A stretch of 36,666 nucleotides of DNA from a virus: IMG/VR virus record IMGVR_UViG_3300005753_000012, positions 1 through 36,666 of that record; one strand, given 5' to 3'. Below the pieces are notes generated by a model. It was given only the letters and a program-made list of their open reading frames with translations. It searched no databases and was not told the origin of the DNA. This document shows positions 30,589-36,666 of the stretch, in pieces (within the stretch, counting starts at the first letter, position 1; every line of letters starts with the position of its first letter). A program made the position numbers and the translations under genes.

Positions 30589-30842
30589 TGGCTGACATTC
30601 TTAAAAAAGTCTTTCGGATTAAAGATGTAATATCTTTATTAAGATTTCTACTTATAGTTTCGGGAGGGCTTATTTTTTTAGGAATGCAAATAGCTACAGC
30701 TAAAGACCAAGAACGGAGGATAAGCAGTCTTAAGAAAACTCATGAACAGGACATGCAATCATTACATAAAAGAATTGATCGTTTTGAAGACCGAACGCAT
30801 GAAAACACATTGCTAATCTTGAAAGCGATTAAGAAATTATGA
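30588..30842 (+). CDS. Small membrane protein with coiled coil (holin/spanin-like)
   Basis: 84 residues. A hydrophobic segment (LLRFLLIVSGGLIFLGMQIATA, about residues 17-38) is followed by a charged coiled coil (about 43-84). The topology (one span plus long periplasmic or cytoplasmic helix) fits i-spanins or class III holin-like proteins. It is coupled to the hydrolase gene (ATGA) at the end of the late operon, the normal lysis position. Confidence 0.55.
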   Translation: MADILKKVFRIKDVISLLRFLLIVSGGLIFLGMQIATAKDQERRISSLKKTHEQDMQSLHKRIDRFEDRTHENTLLILKAIKKL

Positions 30843-31441
30843 TTCATTATATTCACGGCTTTAACGAATATCATAATTTTGATGATGGGCCTAAAATTGG
30901 AGTTTTATATAATCATTTAGATAAAAAAGGCAGAAAGCAGCATGTGCATGATTATGGGGCAGTAGGGTTATTGGCAGTTAGTGCATGTAATGACAATTTT
31001 GCACGATTGATTGCTGGACATATTAAACCTAACGACACTTTAATCTGTTATTCTAATGGCTGTGAAATAGCTCGATATATTACAGAAGTTTTAGAAGTAC
31101 GCTGCAAAACATTTATATTTATCTCACCTGCTGTAAAATCTAATTGGCAACCACCAAGCTTTGTTAAACACATGGTGGTGCTTTTTAATGAGCATGATAA
31201 AGCTGTAAAAATTGGCGCGTGGTACTCAAGAATAGCTAGATTAATGCCGTGGAACTGGAATAAGAACTGGGTACAATGGGGGCAAATGGGGAAAACTGGA
31301 TATACTGGTCCACAAGATAATAGAATTATTAACTATAATACTCACCACACCGCAGGGCTTTATCCAGCATCAGGGCATGGTGGCGTACTTGAAGATGCAG
31401 CGCTTAATGATTGGGGTGGTAAAATAGAAAGCTTTGTATAG
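30839..31441 (+). CDS. Serine alpha/beta hydrolase at the lysis position
   Basis: 200 residues. IHYIHGF near the N-terminus is the oxyanion strand; CYSNGCEIA (about 70-78) is a nucleophile elbow with Ser72 (Cys replaces the usual first Gly); VVLFNEHDKAV carries Asp120; YPASGHGGVL carries His180. This is a complete Ser-Asp-His order of an alpha/beta hydrolase (lipase/esterase-like). No peptidoglycan hydrolase is visible elsewhere in the operon. It may act in envelope disruption, comparable in logic to LysB esterases, or on host lipids or capsule; this is inference. Confidence 0.7.
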   Translation: MIHYIHGFNEYHNFDDGPKIGVLYNHLDKKGRKQHVHDYGAVGLLAVSACNDNFARLIAGHIKPNDTLICYSNGCEIARYITEVLEVRCKTFIFISPAVKSNWQPPSFVKHMVVLFNEHDKAVKIGAWYSRIARLMPWNWNKNWVQWGQMGKTGYTGPQDNRIINYNTHHTAGLYPASGHGGVLEDAALNDWGGKIESFV

Positions 31442-31501
31442 CGACTTATAAATGGTGTCACCTGTATAGTCGATTCTTTCTACAAGAATATATACTTTCA
31501 T
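31370..31501 (-). CDS. Possible small protein antisense to hydrolase end, 43 aa
   Basis: ATG at 31501 is preceded by AAGAG and overlaps the stop of a 10-codon frame (31498-31530, MTIGEIQELK) with its own AAGG site. The first ~22 residues (MKVYILVERIDYTGDTIYKS) look like phage proteins starting MKVY-like; the rest overlaps the hydrolase gene on the other strand and looks like antisense noise. Last gene of the leftward operon if real. Confidence 0.35.
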   Translation of the reverse strand: MKVYILVERIDYTGDTIYKSLYKAFYFTTPIIKRCIFKYATMP

Positions 31502-31540
31502 TTAAGCTCTTGTATTTCACCTATTGTCATATTAATTTTA

Positions 31541-31729
31541 TCACCTTGGCCTAACACTATAATTTGTAATTTGATATGCTAATGCAATTTTAGTAGGGTC
31601 TATTTTCCTACATCTAACACACTGACATACAGGCTTTTTAACTAAAATCCCATCCTTTAGTTTGATAGATTCATGTATTACAAACATATGCTTACAAAAG
31701 TATTGATTGATTTTACTTATCATTTTCAT
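31541..31729 (-). CDS. Small Cys/His protein, 62 aa
   Basis: ATG at 31729 with AAAGG upstream. Contains FCKHMFVIHE and CQCVRCRK: a potential Cys/His metal site. Basic, soluble. No family recognised. It belongs to the distal part of the leftward early operon; the region beyond it holds no clear terminator. Confidence 0.6.
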   Translation of the reverse strand: MKMISKINQYFCKHMFVIHESIKLKDGILVKKPVCQCVRCRKIDPTKIALAYQITNYSVRPR

Positions 31730-31747
31730 TTGATAACCTTTTTGTTA

Positions 31748-31864
31748 TTAATGTTTCCTATCGTCAGAATACAAAACGGGCCGCAAAAAATTAAACTCAG
31801 GCTCGATAAGTTTTTCTAGTTTATCGACTCCAGTTACCCCAATAAAAATTTCATCCTTCACCAC
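31748..31864 (-). CDS. Possible small protein, 38 aa (GTG start)
   Basis: GTG at 31864 overlaps the last codons of the pentapeptide gene. The product (VVKDEIFIGVTGVDKLEKLI...) is compositionally protein-like. A 7-bp inverted repeat TCGATAA/TTATCGA (31803-31827) lies within it and could instead be a weak terminator, which weakens the call. Confidence 0.4.
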   Translation of the reverse strand: MVKDEIFIGVTGVDKLEKLIEPEFNFLRPVLYSDDRKH

Positions 31865-32282
31865 AGATTTGACTTTCGAATACATCCATAAGCTTTAACA
31901 GTTTAGGATGCCATTCGACTGCTAACCCATTCATTTCGGCTAATTCATCCTCTTTAAATTCTTTCCACTCTTGCCACGTGTGATGCTCACAACCAACCAA
32001 TACATATTTTTTTGTTAAAGTTACTACATAGGGTATGTCGCCATTTATTTGCATTATATTTTTAGCGCCCTGCAAGTCAACACCCCGCAAGTTAGTGCCC
32101 CGCAAGTTAACACCGCGTAAATCAACACCTCGAAAGTTAGCGCCGCGCAAGTCAGCGCCCCGCAAGTCAACGCCGCGCAAATCAACACCTTTACGGACAG
32201 CAACCTCTAGCGCCGATTTAAAACTATCTGTTTCAACCGAAAATATAACTTCACCTGAAAATCTACGTTTAATTTCAATCAT
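31851..32282 (-). CDS. Pentapeptide-repeat protein, 143 aa
   Basis: About nine consecutive A(D/N)LxG-type pentapeptides (VDLRG, ADLRG, ANFRG, VNLRG, TNLRG) occupy residues 33-77, forming a short right-handed beta helix. The C-terminal domain has YVLVGCEHHTWQEWKEF (about 92-108) and a helical tail, a combination seen in other phage/prophage pentapeptide proteins. DNA mimicry (MfpA/Qnr-like) is known for longer helices, but with so few coils a role is uncertain. ATGA-coupled to the upstream 32-aa gene. Confidence 0.82.
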   Translation of the reverse strand: MIEIKRRFSGEVIFSVETDSFKSALEVAVRKGVDLRGVDLRGADLRGANFRGVDLRGVNLRGTNLRGVDLQGAKNIMQINGDIPYVVTLTKKYVLVGCEHHTWQEWKEFKEDELAEMNGLAVEWHPKLLKLMDVFESQICGEG

Positions 32283-32377
32283 GTTGTAACCACCTTATAT
32301 GTTTTAACCTCAACCGTCACCGGCACGTCATTGAAATATTCTTTTTTCAAAGGAATAAATAAAGGTTTATCATTCAT
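32279..32377 (-). CDS. Tiny protein, 32 aa
   Basis: ATG at 32377 with AGGGAAAA upstream; stop overlaps the pentapeptide start. MNDKPLFIPLKKEYFNDVPV resembles the N-terminal strand of ASCH-domain phage proteins (KPLFIPLxxEYFxAF), but it stops before the rest of that domain. It may be a trimmed remnant or a genuine small peptide. Confidence 0.5.
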   Translation of the reverse strand: MNDKPLFIPLKKEYFNDVPVTVEVKTYKVVTT

Positions 32378-32400
32378 AATTATTTTTCCCTAATCAGCAT

Positions 32401-32703
32401 TTAAATACTTAAAGCAGATATTCTTTTAGCTAGCTCTGTATACATAAATATAAATAGAGATTTAATATCAAAAGTATCCCAAGTATCATCAAATAAATTA
32501 ATTTCTATTTTTTGATATTTTGAAATTCGAATGTTAAGGTCAAAGCTTAAGTTTGGTTTTCTTGAGTCATCAACTATAATATCAAAATAATAATAATTCT
32601 CTTCGATATCTTCTAGCTCAACATCAAAAGTAAAATTACCCCAATCACCTAAGTAGCTATACAATTGATTTTTTAATACTTCTTCTGCTTTAATAGCACT
32701 CAC
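32401..32703 (-). CDS. Hypothetical protein, 100 aa (GTG start)
   Basis: GTG start with an excellent AGGAGG site; GTGA overlaps the stop of the small upstream frame. Acidic, beta-rich protein (FTFDVELEDIEENYYYFDIIVDD) with a hydrophobic C-terminal helix (DIKSLFIFMYTELAKRISAL). No recognised family. Confidence 0.65.
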   Translation of the reverse strand: MSAIKAEEVLKNQLYSYLGDWGNFTFDVELEDIEENYYYFDIIVDDSRKPNLSFDLNIRISKYQKIEINLFDDTWDTFDIKSLFIFMYTELAKRISALSI

Positions 32704-32780
32704 TTCAGCACCTCCTGATCATCATTACTTTTGCCGTATAATTCACTATATTCTTTTGCTAAATTTTTGAAGCGCTTCAC
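32700..32780 (-). CDS. Micro-gene or frameshift remnant, copy 1
   Basis: A 26-codon frame from GTG 32780 ends LAKEYSELYGKSNDD...K and its TGA overlaps the start of the 100-aa gene (GTGA), so this frame is probably translated. The neighbouring frame upstream reads WIKDGDTFCIKAKTMSEALQ and would fuse to it if one A were absent from the A5 run at about 32766-32770. It is either a 26-aa peptide or the end of a frameshifted ~50-aa gene. Confidence 0.35.
   Translation of the reverse strand: MKRFKNLAKEYSELYGKSNDDQEVLK
32724..32768. repeat. Imperfect 45-bp direct repeat, copy 1
   Basis: Bases 32724-32768 and 33132-33176 align with few differences, including the identical block GTATAATTCACTATATT. 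Each copy encodes a YSELY(G/S)KSN peptide on the minus strand. They flank the 67-aa gene. Confidence 0.65.
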
Positions 32781-32833
32781 TCATAGTTTTTGCTTTAATA
32801 CAGAATGTATCTCCATCCTTAATCCAAGTTGAT

Positions 32834-33037
32834 CTATGTCATGTTGAGTACATGGCCAACCTGGCTAAGATTTAATGCGTGGTCCTGAAGCAGGTTATGA
32901 ACGGCATCGTCCGATTTAGCATCTATGATCTGATAAATCTTTAATGCTTGTCTAATTAACGCAGTCTGACTTAAGACTTTTTCTCTGCAAATTAAATCAA
33001 CTAATGCTTGCTCATGCTTCTGTAATTCAATATTCAT
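32834..33037 (-). CDS. Small DNA-binding-like protein, 67 aa
   Basis: Helical protein: HEQALVDLICREKVLSQTALIRQALKIYQIID (about residues 8-39) resembles the helix-helix part of ribbon-helix-helix proteins, followed by an acidic helix. Weak ribosome site. Function unknown; regulatory role possible. Confidence 0.55.
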   Translation of the reverse strand: MNIELQKHEQALVDLICREKVLSQTALIRQALKIYQIIDAKSDDAVHNLLQDHALNLSQVGHVLNMT

Positions 33038-33101
33038 AATTTGCCCATTAATGTTGTTATTCTTTTGTAATAGCTATCGCCGTAAATTGTCCATCTCTTG
33101 T

Positions 33102-33179
33102 TTACAGTTCATTGTCTGCATTCTCTCTAGCATTACTTTTACTGTATAATTCACTATATTATTTCTCCAAATCTTTCAT
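33102..33179 (-). pseudogene. Micro-gene copy 2 interrupted by TAA
   Basis: ATG 33179 reads MKDLEK, then a TAA (33161-33159), then YSELYSKSNARENADNEL to TAA at 33102. The downstream part matches copy 1. A single GAA-to-TAA change would explain the break. Very short frames (MTKQVK and MKKQYCSEVDCMAAMMET) with overlapping stops and starts fill 33179-33240, typical of decay. Confidence 0.4.
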
Positions 33180-33245
33180 GTTTCCATCATCGCCGCCATG
33201 CAATCAACTTCTGAACAATATTGCTTTTTCATCTATTTGACCTGT

Positions 33246-34112
33246 TTAGTCATTATTTAATAATTCCCAAACTGCTTTAACCACTGATGGTACTTGTCCA
33301 TTTCCAAGGGCTTTAAGCCGGTCCACCCTATAGGCCAACCCATCAACCACTCGACCCACTCTGGGTTCAGAGGTCCACCAACTTCTGCATTTAGTGGTTT
33401 TGTGTTTCTTTTGATTTGGCTTTGGCTTCCGTTGTTTTTTGCATCTTGAGTTGTTGGTGTTGGCCATAGATTTCTCTTTGCCATCGATCCTAAACTCAGT
33501 CTTATTTTTGCATTCTTGCTTTCTGATTTGTTCTGTCCGTATTGCGCCGCTGTTGGCGTTGGAAACATTACTTTTGTAATGTGTCCCGTTAAATTGCTTC
33601 GTATCGTAGGCCATGATAAAGAGCCTATCTCGTTTATGCGGAGCTCCTGTTTCGGCTGCGGATAAGATACGCCATTTTGCATCAAACCCGCTTTCGGCCA
33701 AGTCTCCAAAAATTCTCTTTCCGTATTTGTGAGCAAGCAGCCCTGGGACATTCTCCAGCAGCGCGATTGCTGGTCGTACTTCGCGAAGTATTGAGATTGT
33801 TTCTGGCCACATGTTTCTTGAGTCGTTTTCACCTTCACGCTTTCCCGCAACTGAGAATGGCTGGCAAGGGAACCCTGCTGTAACCACGTCCGCAAATCCT
33901 CTATATTCTCTAGCTGCACCGGACTGCAAGAACTCACGCACGTCTGTAAAGATCGGAGCGATATCGAGAATGCCGTCTTCGATTCTTTGGCTAATAATTT
34001 TTTGACAGTATTCATTTATTTCTACATATCCTATGTGATTAAATCCTAGAAGCTTAGTTCCTAATAATCCACCACCAGCACCAGAAAATAAACTGAGTTC
34101 ATTAAGCTGCAT
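33246..34112 (-). CDS. DNA cytosine-C5 methyltransferase
   Basis: 288 residues with all main C5-MTase motifs: LFSGAGGG (8-15, AdoMet), AGFPCQPFS (79-87, catalytic Cys83), LLENVPG (118-124), GAPHKRDRLF (156-165), and RVVDGLAYRVDRLKALGNGQVP in two parts (254-275, motifs IX-X). The target-recognition part is short and contains repeated NAN/ANTN motifs (183-187, 217-220). It would methylate phage DNA against restriction or hide regulatory sites. A second long frame overlaps almost the whole gene. Confidence 0.92.
   Translation of the reverse strand: MQLNELSLFSGAGGGLLGTKLLGFNHIGYVEINEYCQKIISQRIEDGILDIAPIFTDVREFLQSGAAREYRGFADVVTAGFPCQPFSVAGKREGENDSRNMWPETISILREVRPAIALLENVPGLLAHKYGKRIFGDLAESGFDAKWRILSAAETGAPHKRDRLFIMAYDTKQFNGTHYKSNVSNANSGAIRTEQIRKQECKNKTEFRIDGKEKSMANTNNSRCKKQRKPKPNQKKHKTTKCRSWWTSEPRVGRVVDGLAYRVDRLKALGNGQVPSVVKAVWELLNND
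33257..34015 (-). CDS. Overprinted protein inside the methyltransferase gene, 252 aa
   Basis: A 252-codon frame lies in the +1 frame of the methyltransferase, starting at ATG 34015 and ending just before the methyltransferase stop. The sequence is not shadow-like: TCGQKQSQYFAKYDQQSRCW (68-87), ETWPKAGLMQNGVSY (104-118), FPTPTAAQYG (151-160), LWPTPTTQDAKNNG (183-196), and LNPEWVEWLMGWPIGWT (216-232). These match, from memory, a phage protein family with WPTPT and LMGWPxGWTDLKPL motifs found near dcm genes. WPTPT is read from the same bases as the ANTN motifs of the methyltransferase. Function unknown. Weak ribosome site. Confidence 0.65.
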   Translation of the reverse strand: MNTVKKLLAKESKTAFSISLRSLQTCVSSCSPVQLENIEDLRTWLQQGSLASHSQLRESVKVKTTQETCGQKQSQYFAKYDQQSRCWRMSQGCLLTNTEREFLETWPKAGLMQNGVSYPQPKQELRINEIGSLSWPTIRSNLTGHITKVMFPTPTAAQYGQNKSESKNAKIRLSLGSMAKRNLWPTPTTQDAKNNGSQSQIKRNTKPLNAEVGGPLNPEWVEWLMGWPIGWTGLKPLEMDKYHQWLKQFGNY

Positions 34113-34117
34113 TTATT

Positions 34118-34252
34118 TTATCTGTTTATCCAGTAAAGCTCGCCCTTTAATTGAGCAAGTTCAAACTCTAATTCCAATTGTTTATCAACTAAATCATTAG
34201 AGTTAGACGACTTTTTAGCTAAAGCAAACATTTTCTTTTCTTCTTTGTTCAT
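34118..34252 (-). CDS. Small helical protein, 44 aa
   Basis: ATG at 34252 with a very good GGAAGGTGAAGA site; ends 6 bases before the methyltransferase ATG. Charged coiled-coil-like peptide (DKQLELEFELAQLKGELYW). Probably co-translated with the methyltransferase. Function unknown. Confidence 0.6.
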   Translation of the reverse strand: MNKEEKKMFALAKKSSNSNDLVDKQLELEFELAQLKGELYWINR

Positions 34253-34333
34253 TCTTCACCTTCCAAATGATTAGATATACTTTTTAAAAACGATGAAAAT
34301 TGTTGTTTACTTCAATTAAATTAAAAATTTCAT

Positions 34334-34822
34334 TTACTCCTTACCTTCAATAGTCTCTTCAGTGTCGGTTATTGTTTGATATGCCTGATACTGAAGATTA
34401 CCATACTCATCCTTATCTTGAAGAATATTTTTATGGTTATTTACCGTTACCTTTGGATGCCCAAAGACTTTCGAAACTAATGATTCCAAAGTATCTGCTC
34501 GCTTTTCAGCTTCTTTTACTCTTATATTGGCAATTTCCACATCGATATTATTTTCTCTTTGTTCTACTTTAGTAAGTCGCTCATCTATACCTTGGCTCCT
34601 CGCTTCGAAGCATTTATGATTATTTATAATTCCTATTTTTTCTTTGAGCTGCTTTTTAAAACTTTCTAATTCTACATGTACTAGTTCATGCGATTTCTTT
34701 AATGACTCATAGGATTTTCTAATTTGTTCTGCATCCACCAAATATTCTTTCATTACTCCTGCGGTAGCTTCTGGCAAATTACCTTCAATTAATTTTTTTA
34801 TATCTTCACTATTGTTACTCAT
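34334..34822 (-). CDS. Coiled-coil hypothetical protein, 162 aa
   Basis: AAGGTG ribosome site. Nearly all helical with heptads (about residues 30-120) and a Cys at about 77 (NHKCFEARSQ), ending in an acidic tail (DTEETIEGKE). No enzymatic motif. Located between lipoprotein and methyltransferase genes in the leftward operon. Confidence 0.7.
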   Translation of the reverse strand: MSNNSEDIKKLIEGNLPEATAGVMKEYLVDAEQIRKSYESLKKSHELVHVELESFKKQLKEKIGIINNHKCFEARSQGIDERLTKVEQRENNIDVEIANIRVKEAEKRADTLESLVSKVFGHPKVTVNNHKNILQDKDEYGNLQYQAYQTITDTEETIEGKE

Positions 34823-34876
34823 TTTAATTTCACCTTTACATTAATTTGATTTTTTAATTAAGACTTTTATTAATTA

Positions 34877-35167
34877 TTAGAATCTAATCGTTCCACCTTT
34901 TAACCATCCAGAGCAAACAACACCTGAGACTCTTTTCCCTTGTGAATTAGTGGCAGTGAACTTAGTTGAAAAAGTATCATCTTTAGCGCAACCAAATAGT
35001 GAAAAACCATTAGTTTTAATATTTATATACCCAGAATTACTTAATACCTTTCTAGCATCACTACTACTTGAGCAAGCAGTTATAGAAAATATAATCAACA
35101 CAAACAACATCACTTTAAATTTAGAGTAAGAGAATTTTAGGTATTTCATAATGCTATCTATGTTCAT
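34877..35167 (-). CDS. Phage lipoprotein (KDDTFSTxFxA family), 96 aa
   Basis: A hydrophobic signal (FKVMLFVLIIFSITAC) ends in lipobox ITAC (Cys32). The mature part has SNSGYINIKTNGFSLFGCAKDDTFSTKFTA and VVCSGWLKGGTIRF in two blocks, a pattern I recall in small lipoproteins of enterobacterial phages and prophages. Two mature Cys probably form a disulphide. Expressed early, it could alter receptor access (superinfection exclusion); inference. Start supported by AAAGGAAAG. Confidence 0.75.
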   Translation of the reverse strand: MNIDSIMKYLKFSYSKFKVMLFVLIIFSITACSSSSDARKVLSNSGYINIKTNGFSLFGCAKDDTFSTKFTATNSQGKRVSGVVCSGWLKGGTIRF

Positions 35168-35202
35168 TATTCTTTCCTTTTTAAGTTAAATAATATTAAT
35201 AA

Positions 35203-35622
35203 TTAAAATGGGATGTTGTCACTAAAGCTAGTTGGATTATCTTGTGGTACAGCCTGAGGTACTTGTTCAGACCGATTGTTATCGCCTTTCTTATCTAACA
35301 TCTGCATTTGATTACACTTAATCTTCGTCGTGTACCTATCATTCCCTTGCTTATCTTGCCATTTATCAGTTTGTAGACTTCCCTCAATGTAAATACTAGA
35401 TCCTTTTTTAAGATACTTACCAACAACTTCAGCCAACTTTCCAAAGAAAACTAAATTATGCCATTCGGTTTTTTCTTTCTTTTCGCCTGATTGCTTGTCA
35501 TTCCATTGCTCGCTTGTAGCAATACTTATGTTAGCAACAGAACTACCATTAGACATATATTTAATTTCAGGGTCTTTTCCCAACGTGCCAATTAAAATTA
35601 CTTTGTTTATACCTCTAGCCAT
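35203..35622 (-). CDS. ssb: Single-stranded DNA-binding protein
   Basis: 139 residues. [22 protein letters not shown] is the start of the bacterial-type SSB OB-fold; [20 protein letters not shown] and [14 protein letters not shown] complete it (to about residue 110). The C-terminal tail ends in an acidic DNIPF tip that recruits partner proteins. GGAG site. It should coat ssDNA for the neighbouring annealing protein and the NinB mediator. Confidence 0.93.
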   Translation of the reverse strand: MARGINKVILIGTLGKDPEIKYMSNGSSVANISIATSEQWNDKQSGEKKEKTEWHNLVFFGKLAEVVGKYLKKGSSIYIEGSLQTDKWQDKQGNDRYTTKIKCNQMQMLDKKGDNNRSEQVPQAVPQDNPTSFSDNIPF

Positions 35623-35631
35623 TACTTTCTC

Positions 35632-36342
35632 CTATAATGCTTTTGTGTAATCAGAAAATATATTCTTATACTTTCGTTTAGTATTTGGTGCTTTGTCATT
35701 CAGCAATTTATCAACCTGCATTCGTTCATCATCATCAAGTTTTTCACCTGATTGCTGTAGTTTTTCAGTTCTTAATTCTTCTTCAATGTCAGCATCGATA
35801 ATGGTTTTAATATAATTTACTGCTCTTTTTACTTTACCCATATCAACCTCTTCACCAGAGATTTCACCTATAACTTTTTCTCTAAATTCTTCTTTCATTT
35901 GTGCAACATACTTATTATCATCAAACTTACCCAAAAATATGTCAGCATTGAAGCCTAATTTAGATAGAGCTTTAGTTAATAAATCAGTTTCAGCTTTCTT
36001 AGCGAAGTCGTGGTCTGGCCCTTTTTTACTAGCCATCGCTATAGATGTAGATATCTCAAACTTATTTGTTTGATCAATTGAATCAGATAGAAGTCGTGGA
36101 TATTTAAAATTAGCTGAAACCATACACAGTCCATAAGTTTCTAAAAACTCATACTTAATATCATACAGTCCCCATGTTGAGCCATAAGAGCCCCACAGTT
36201 CTGTTGCTTTCTTAATCTGCGAGTAAGCATCAATAGCTGTAAATTTTCTGCCAAATGATACTTCTTTAGTGTCATTTGGATTAGTTTTATCAACCTTATT
36301 CCACAAATCCAAATTCGTGTTTTCTTCTTTATTTTTAGTCAT
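35632..36342 (-). CDS. Rad52/Sak-like single-strand annealing protein
   Basis: 236 residues from ATG 36342 (AAGGA nine bases upstream; an earlier ATG at 36363 is possible). Features: NLDLWNKVDKTNP at the N-terminus, AYSQIKKATELWGSYGSTWGL, and AKKAETDLLTKALSKLGFNADIFLGKFDDN in pieces (about 129-158), the conserved core of phage annealing proteins of the Rad52-like (Sak/DUF1071-type) group. The C-terminal third is helical and charged. Adjacent ssb supports a recombination role. Exact subgroup uncertain. Confidence 0.72.
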   Translation of the reverse strand: MTKNKEENTNLDLWNKVDKTNPNDTKEVSFGRKFTAIDAYSQIKKATELWGSYGSTWGLYDIKYEFLETYGLCMVSANFKYPRLLSDSIDQTNKFEISTSIAMASKKGPDHDFAKKAETDLLTKALSKLGFNADIFLGKFDDNKYVAQMKEEFREKVIGEISGEEVDMGKVKRAVNYIKTIIDADIEEELRTEKLQQSGEKLDDDERMQVDKLLNDKAPNTKRKYKNIFSDYTKAL

Positions 36343-36490
36343 GGTAATAATCCTTCTTTTCATCTATAATCATTTTTTGTATATCTCGTGCAACAATTTC
36401 TTGCAATGTCATATAGCTTTCATCATCCGGTTCAGATGTCTGTATTTCTGTTGCTTCACATTCTTCTAGTAACATTTTAATTTTTGACAT
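36335..36490 (-). CDS. Small acidic protein, 51 aa
   Basis: ATG at 36490 shares a base with the previous stop (TAATG). Acidic peptide (ECEATEIQTSEPDDESYM) with a helical second half; ends by overlapping the start of the annealing protein by 8 bases. Function unknown. Confidence 0.55.
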   Translation of the reverse strand: MSKIKMLLEECEATEIQTSEPDDESYMTLQEIVARDIQKMIIDEKKDYYHD

Positions 36491-36567
36491 TAGAGACTAC
36501 CTCCAATCATTAAAATTATGATAAAAAGAGCTGTCGTTATAATCGATTCATCCAGATAATCTTTCAT
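36490..36567 (-). CDS. Tiny membrane protein, 25 aa
   Basis: ATG at 36567 overlaps the stop of the Ala-rich gene (ATGA). One hydrophobic span (IITTALFIIILMIGG). Coupled on both sides to neighbours. Function unknown. Confidence 0.5.
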   Translation of the reverse strand: MKDYLDESIITTALFIIILMIGGSL

Positions 36568-36666
36568 TGTGTTTCCAATATCTCAATTAATTTATTTGCT
36601 TGTATTAATCCTATTTTCTTTTGTTTATCAGCAGCATCAGCATCATAAGAAGCAGCATCATAAGAA
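36564..36666 (-). CDS. Ala-rich repeat protein, C-terminal part (continues from base 1)
   Basis: Minus-strand frame entering at base 36666 encodes SYDAASYDADAAD and then a charged helix (KQKKIGLIQANKLIEILETQ) before TGA at 36566-36564. Bases 36666, 1 and 2 complete a GCT codon that joins it in frame to the gene on 1-641. A terminal amphipathic helix is normal for this family. Confidence 0.75.
   Translation of the reverse strand, partial: SYDAASYDADAADKQKKIGLIQANKLIEILETQ

Noticed and set aside
31803-31827. Terminator of the leftward operon
   Set aside because: The stem is good (TCGATAA/TTATCGA) but the T-rich stretch is about ten bases away and genes continue beyond it.
32035-32289. 84-aa plus-strand Pro/Arg/Lys repeat protein
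   Set aside because: It is the antisense of the pentapeptide repeats; periodicity is fully explained by the minus-strand gene.
33811-34005. Plus-strand frames opposite the methyltransferase
   Set aside because: No family-like motifs or start signals, unlike the same-strand overlapping frame.

Overview
The window is an AT-rich 36.7-kb sequence that reads as a complete short-tailed (podovirus-type) bacteriophage genome, most likely of a gammaproteobacterium. Evidence is a full podovirus head/neck/nozzle/ejection set, lambdoid early genes (NinB, DUF1364/YbcO-like, a Q-like regulator) and no cellular genes. An Ala-rich gene runs off base 1 and its C-terminus lies at the far right end in the same frame, so the contig is probably circular and was opened inside a GCN/TAT triplet repeat.

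Layout. (1) A control region at about 1.20-1.45 kb separates two divergent early operons. (2) Leftward early operon (1194 down to 1, then 36666 down to about 31370): small unknown proteins, the Ala-rich repeat protein, a Rad52/Sak-like annealing protein, SSB, a lipoprotein, a coiled-coil protein, a cytosine-C5 methyltransferase with a second long gene overprinted on it, a pentapeptide-repeat protein and many very small genes. (3) Rightward early operon (1455-6954): Cro-like HTH protein, terminator, replication initiator carrying 11-bp iterons (probable origin), DnaB-like helicase, NinB, RyR-domain protein, two nuclease-like proteins and a Q-like regulator, closed by a terminator. (4) Leftward accessory cassette (10249 down to 6913) of ten small, almost all unrecognised genes, driven by a near-consensus promoter and carrying four copies of a structured 5' leader RNA. 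(5) Rightward late operon (promoter at about 10.4 kb, genes to 31441): lipoprotein, small terminase, fibre-like proteins, large terminase, portal, truncated GNAT, ejection proteins, scaffold, capsid, decoration, adaptor, nozzle, tail fibre, holin/spanin-like protein and a serine alpha/beta hydrolase.

Working together: the early operons supply origin, helicase, SSB and annealing functions and DNA modification; the Q-like protein probably switches on the late operon, whose products build a T=7-type head with a short tail. No integrase and no CI-type repressor are visible, so either the phage is lytic or its lysogeny module is lost or unrecognisable.

The most unusual items are the repeated, covarying leader RNAs of the accessory cassette and the double-coded methyltransferase locus.
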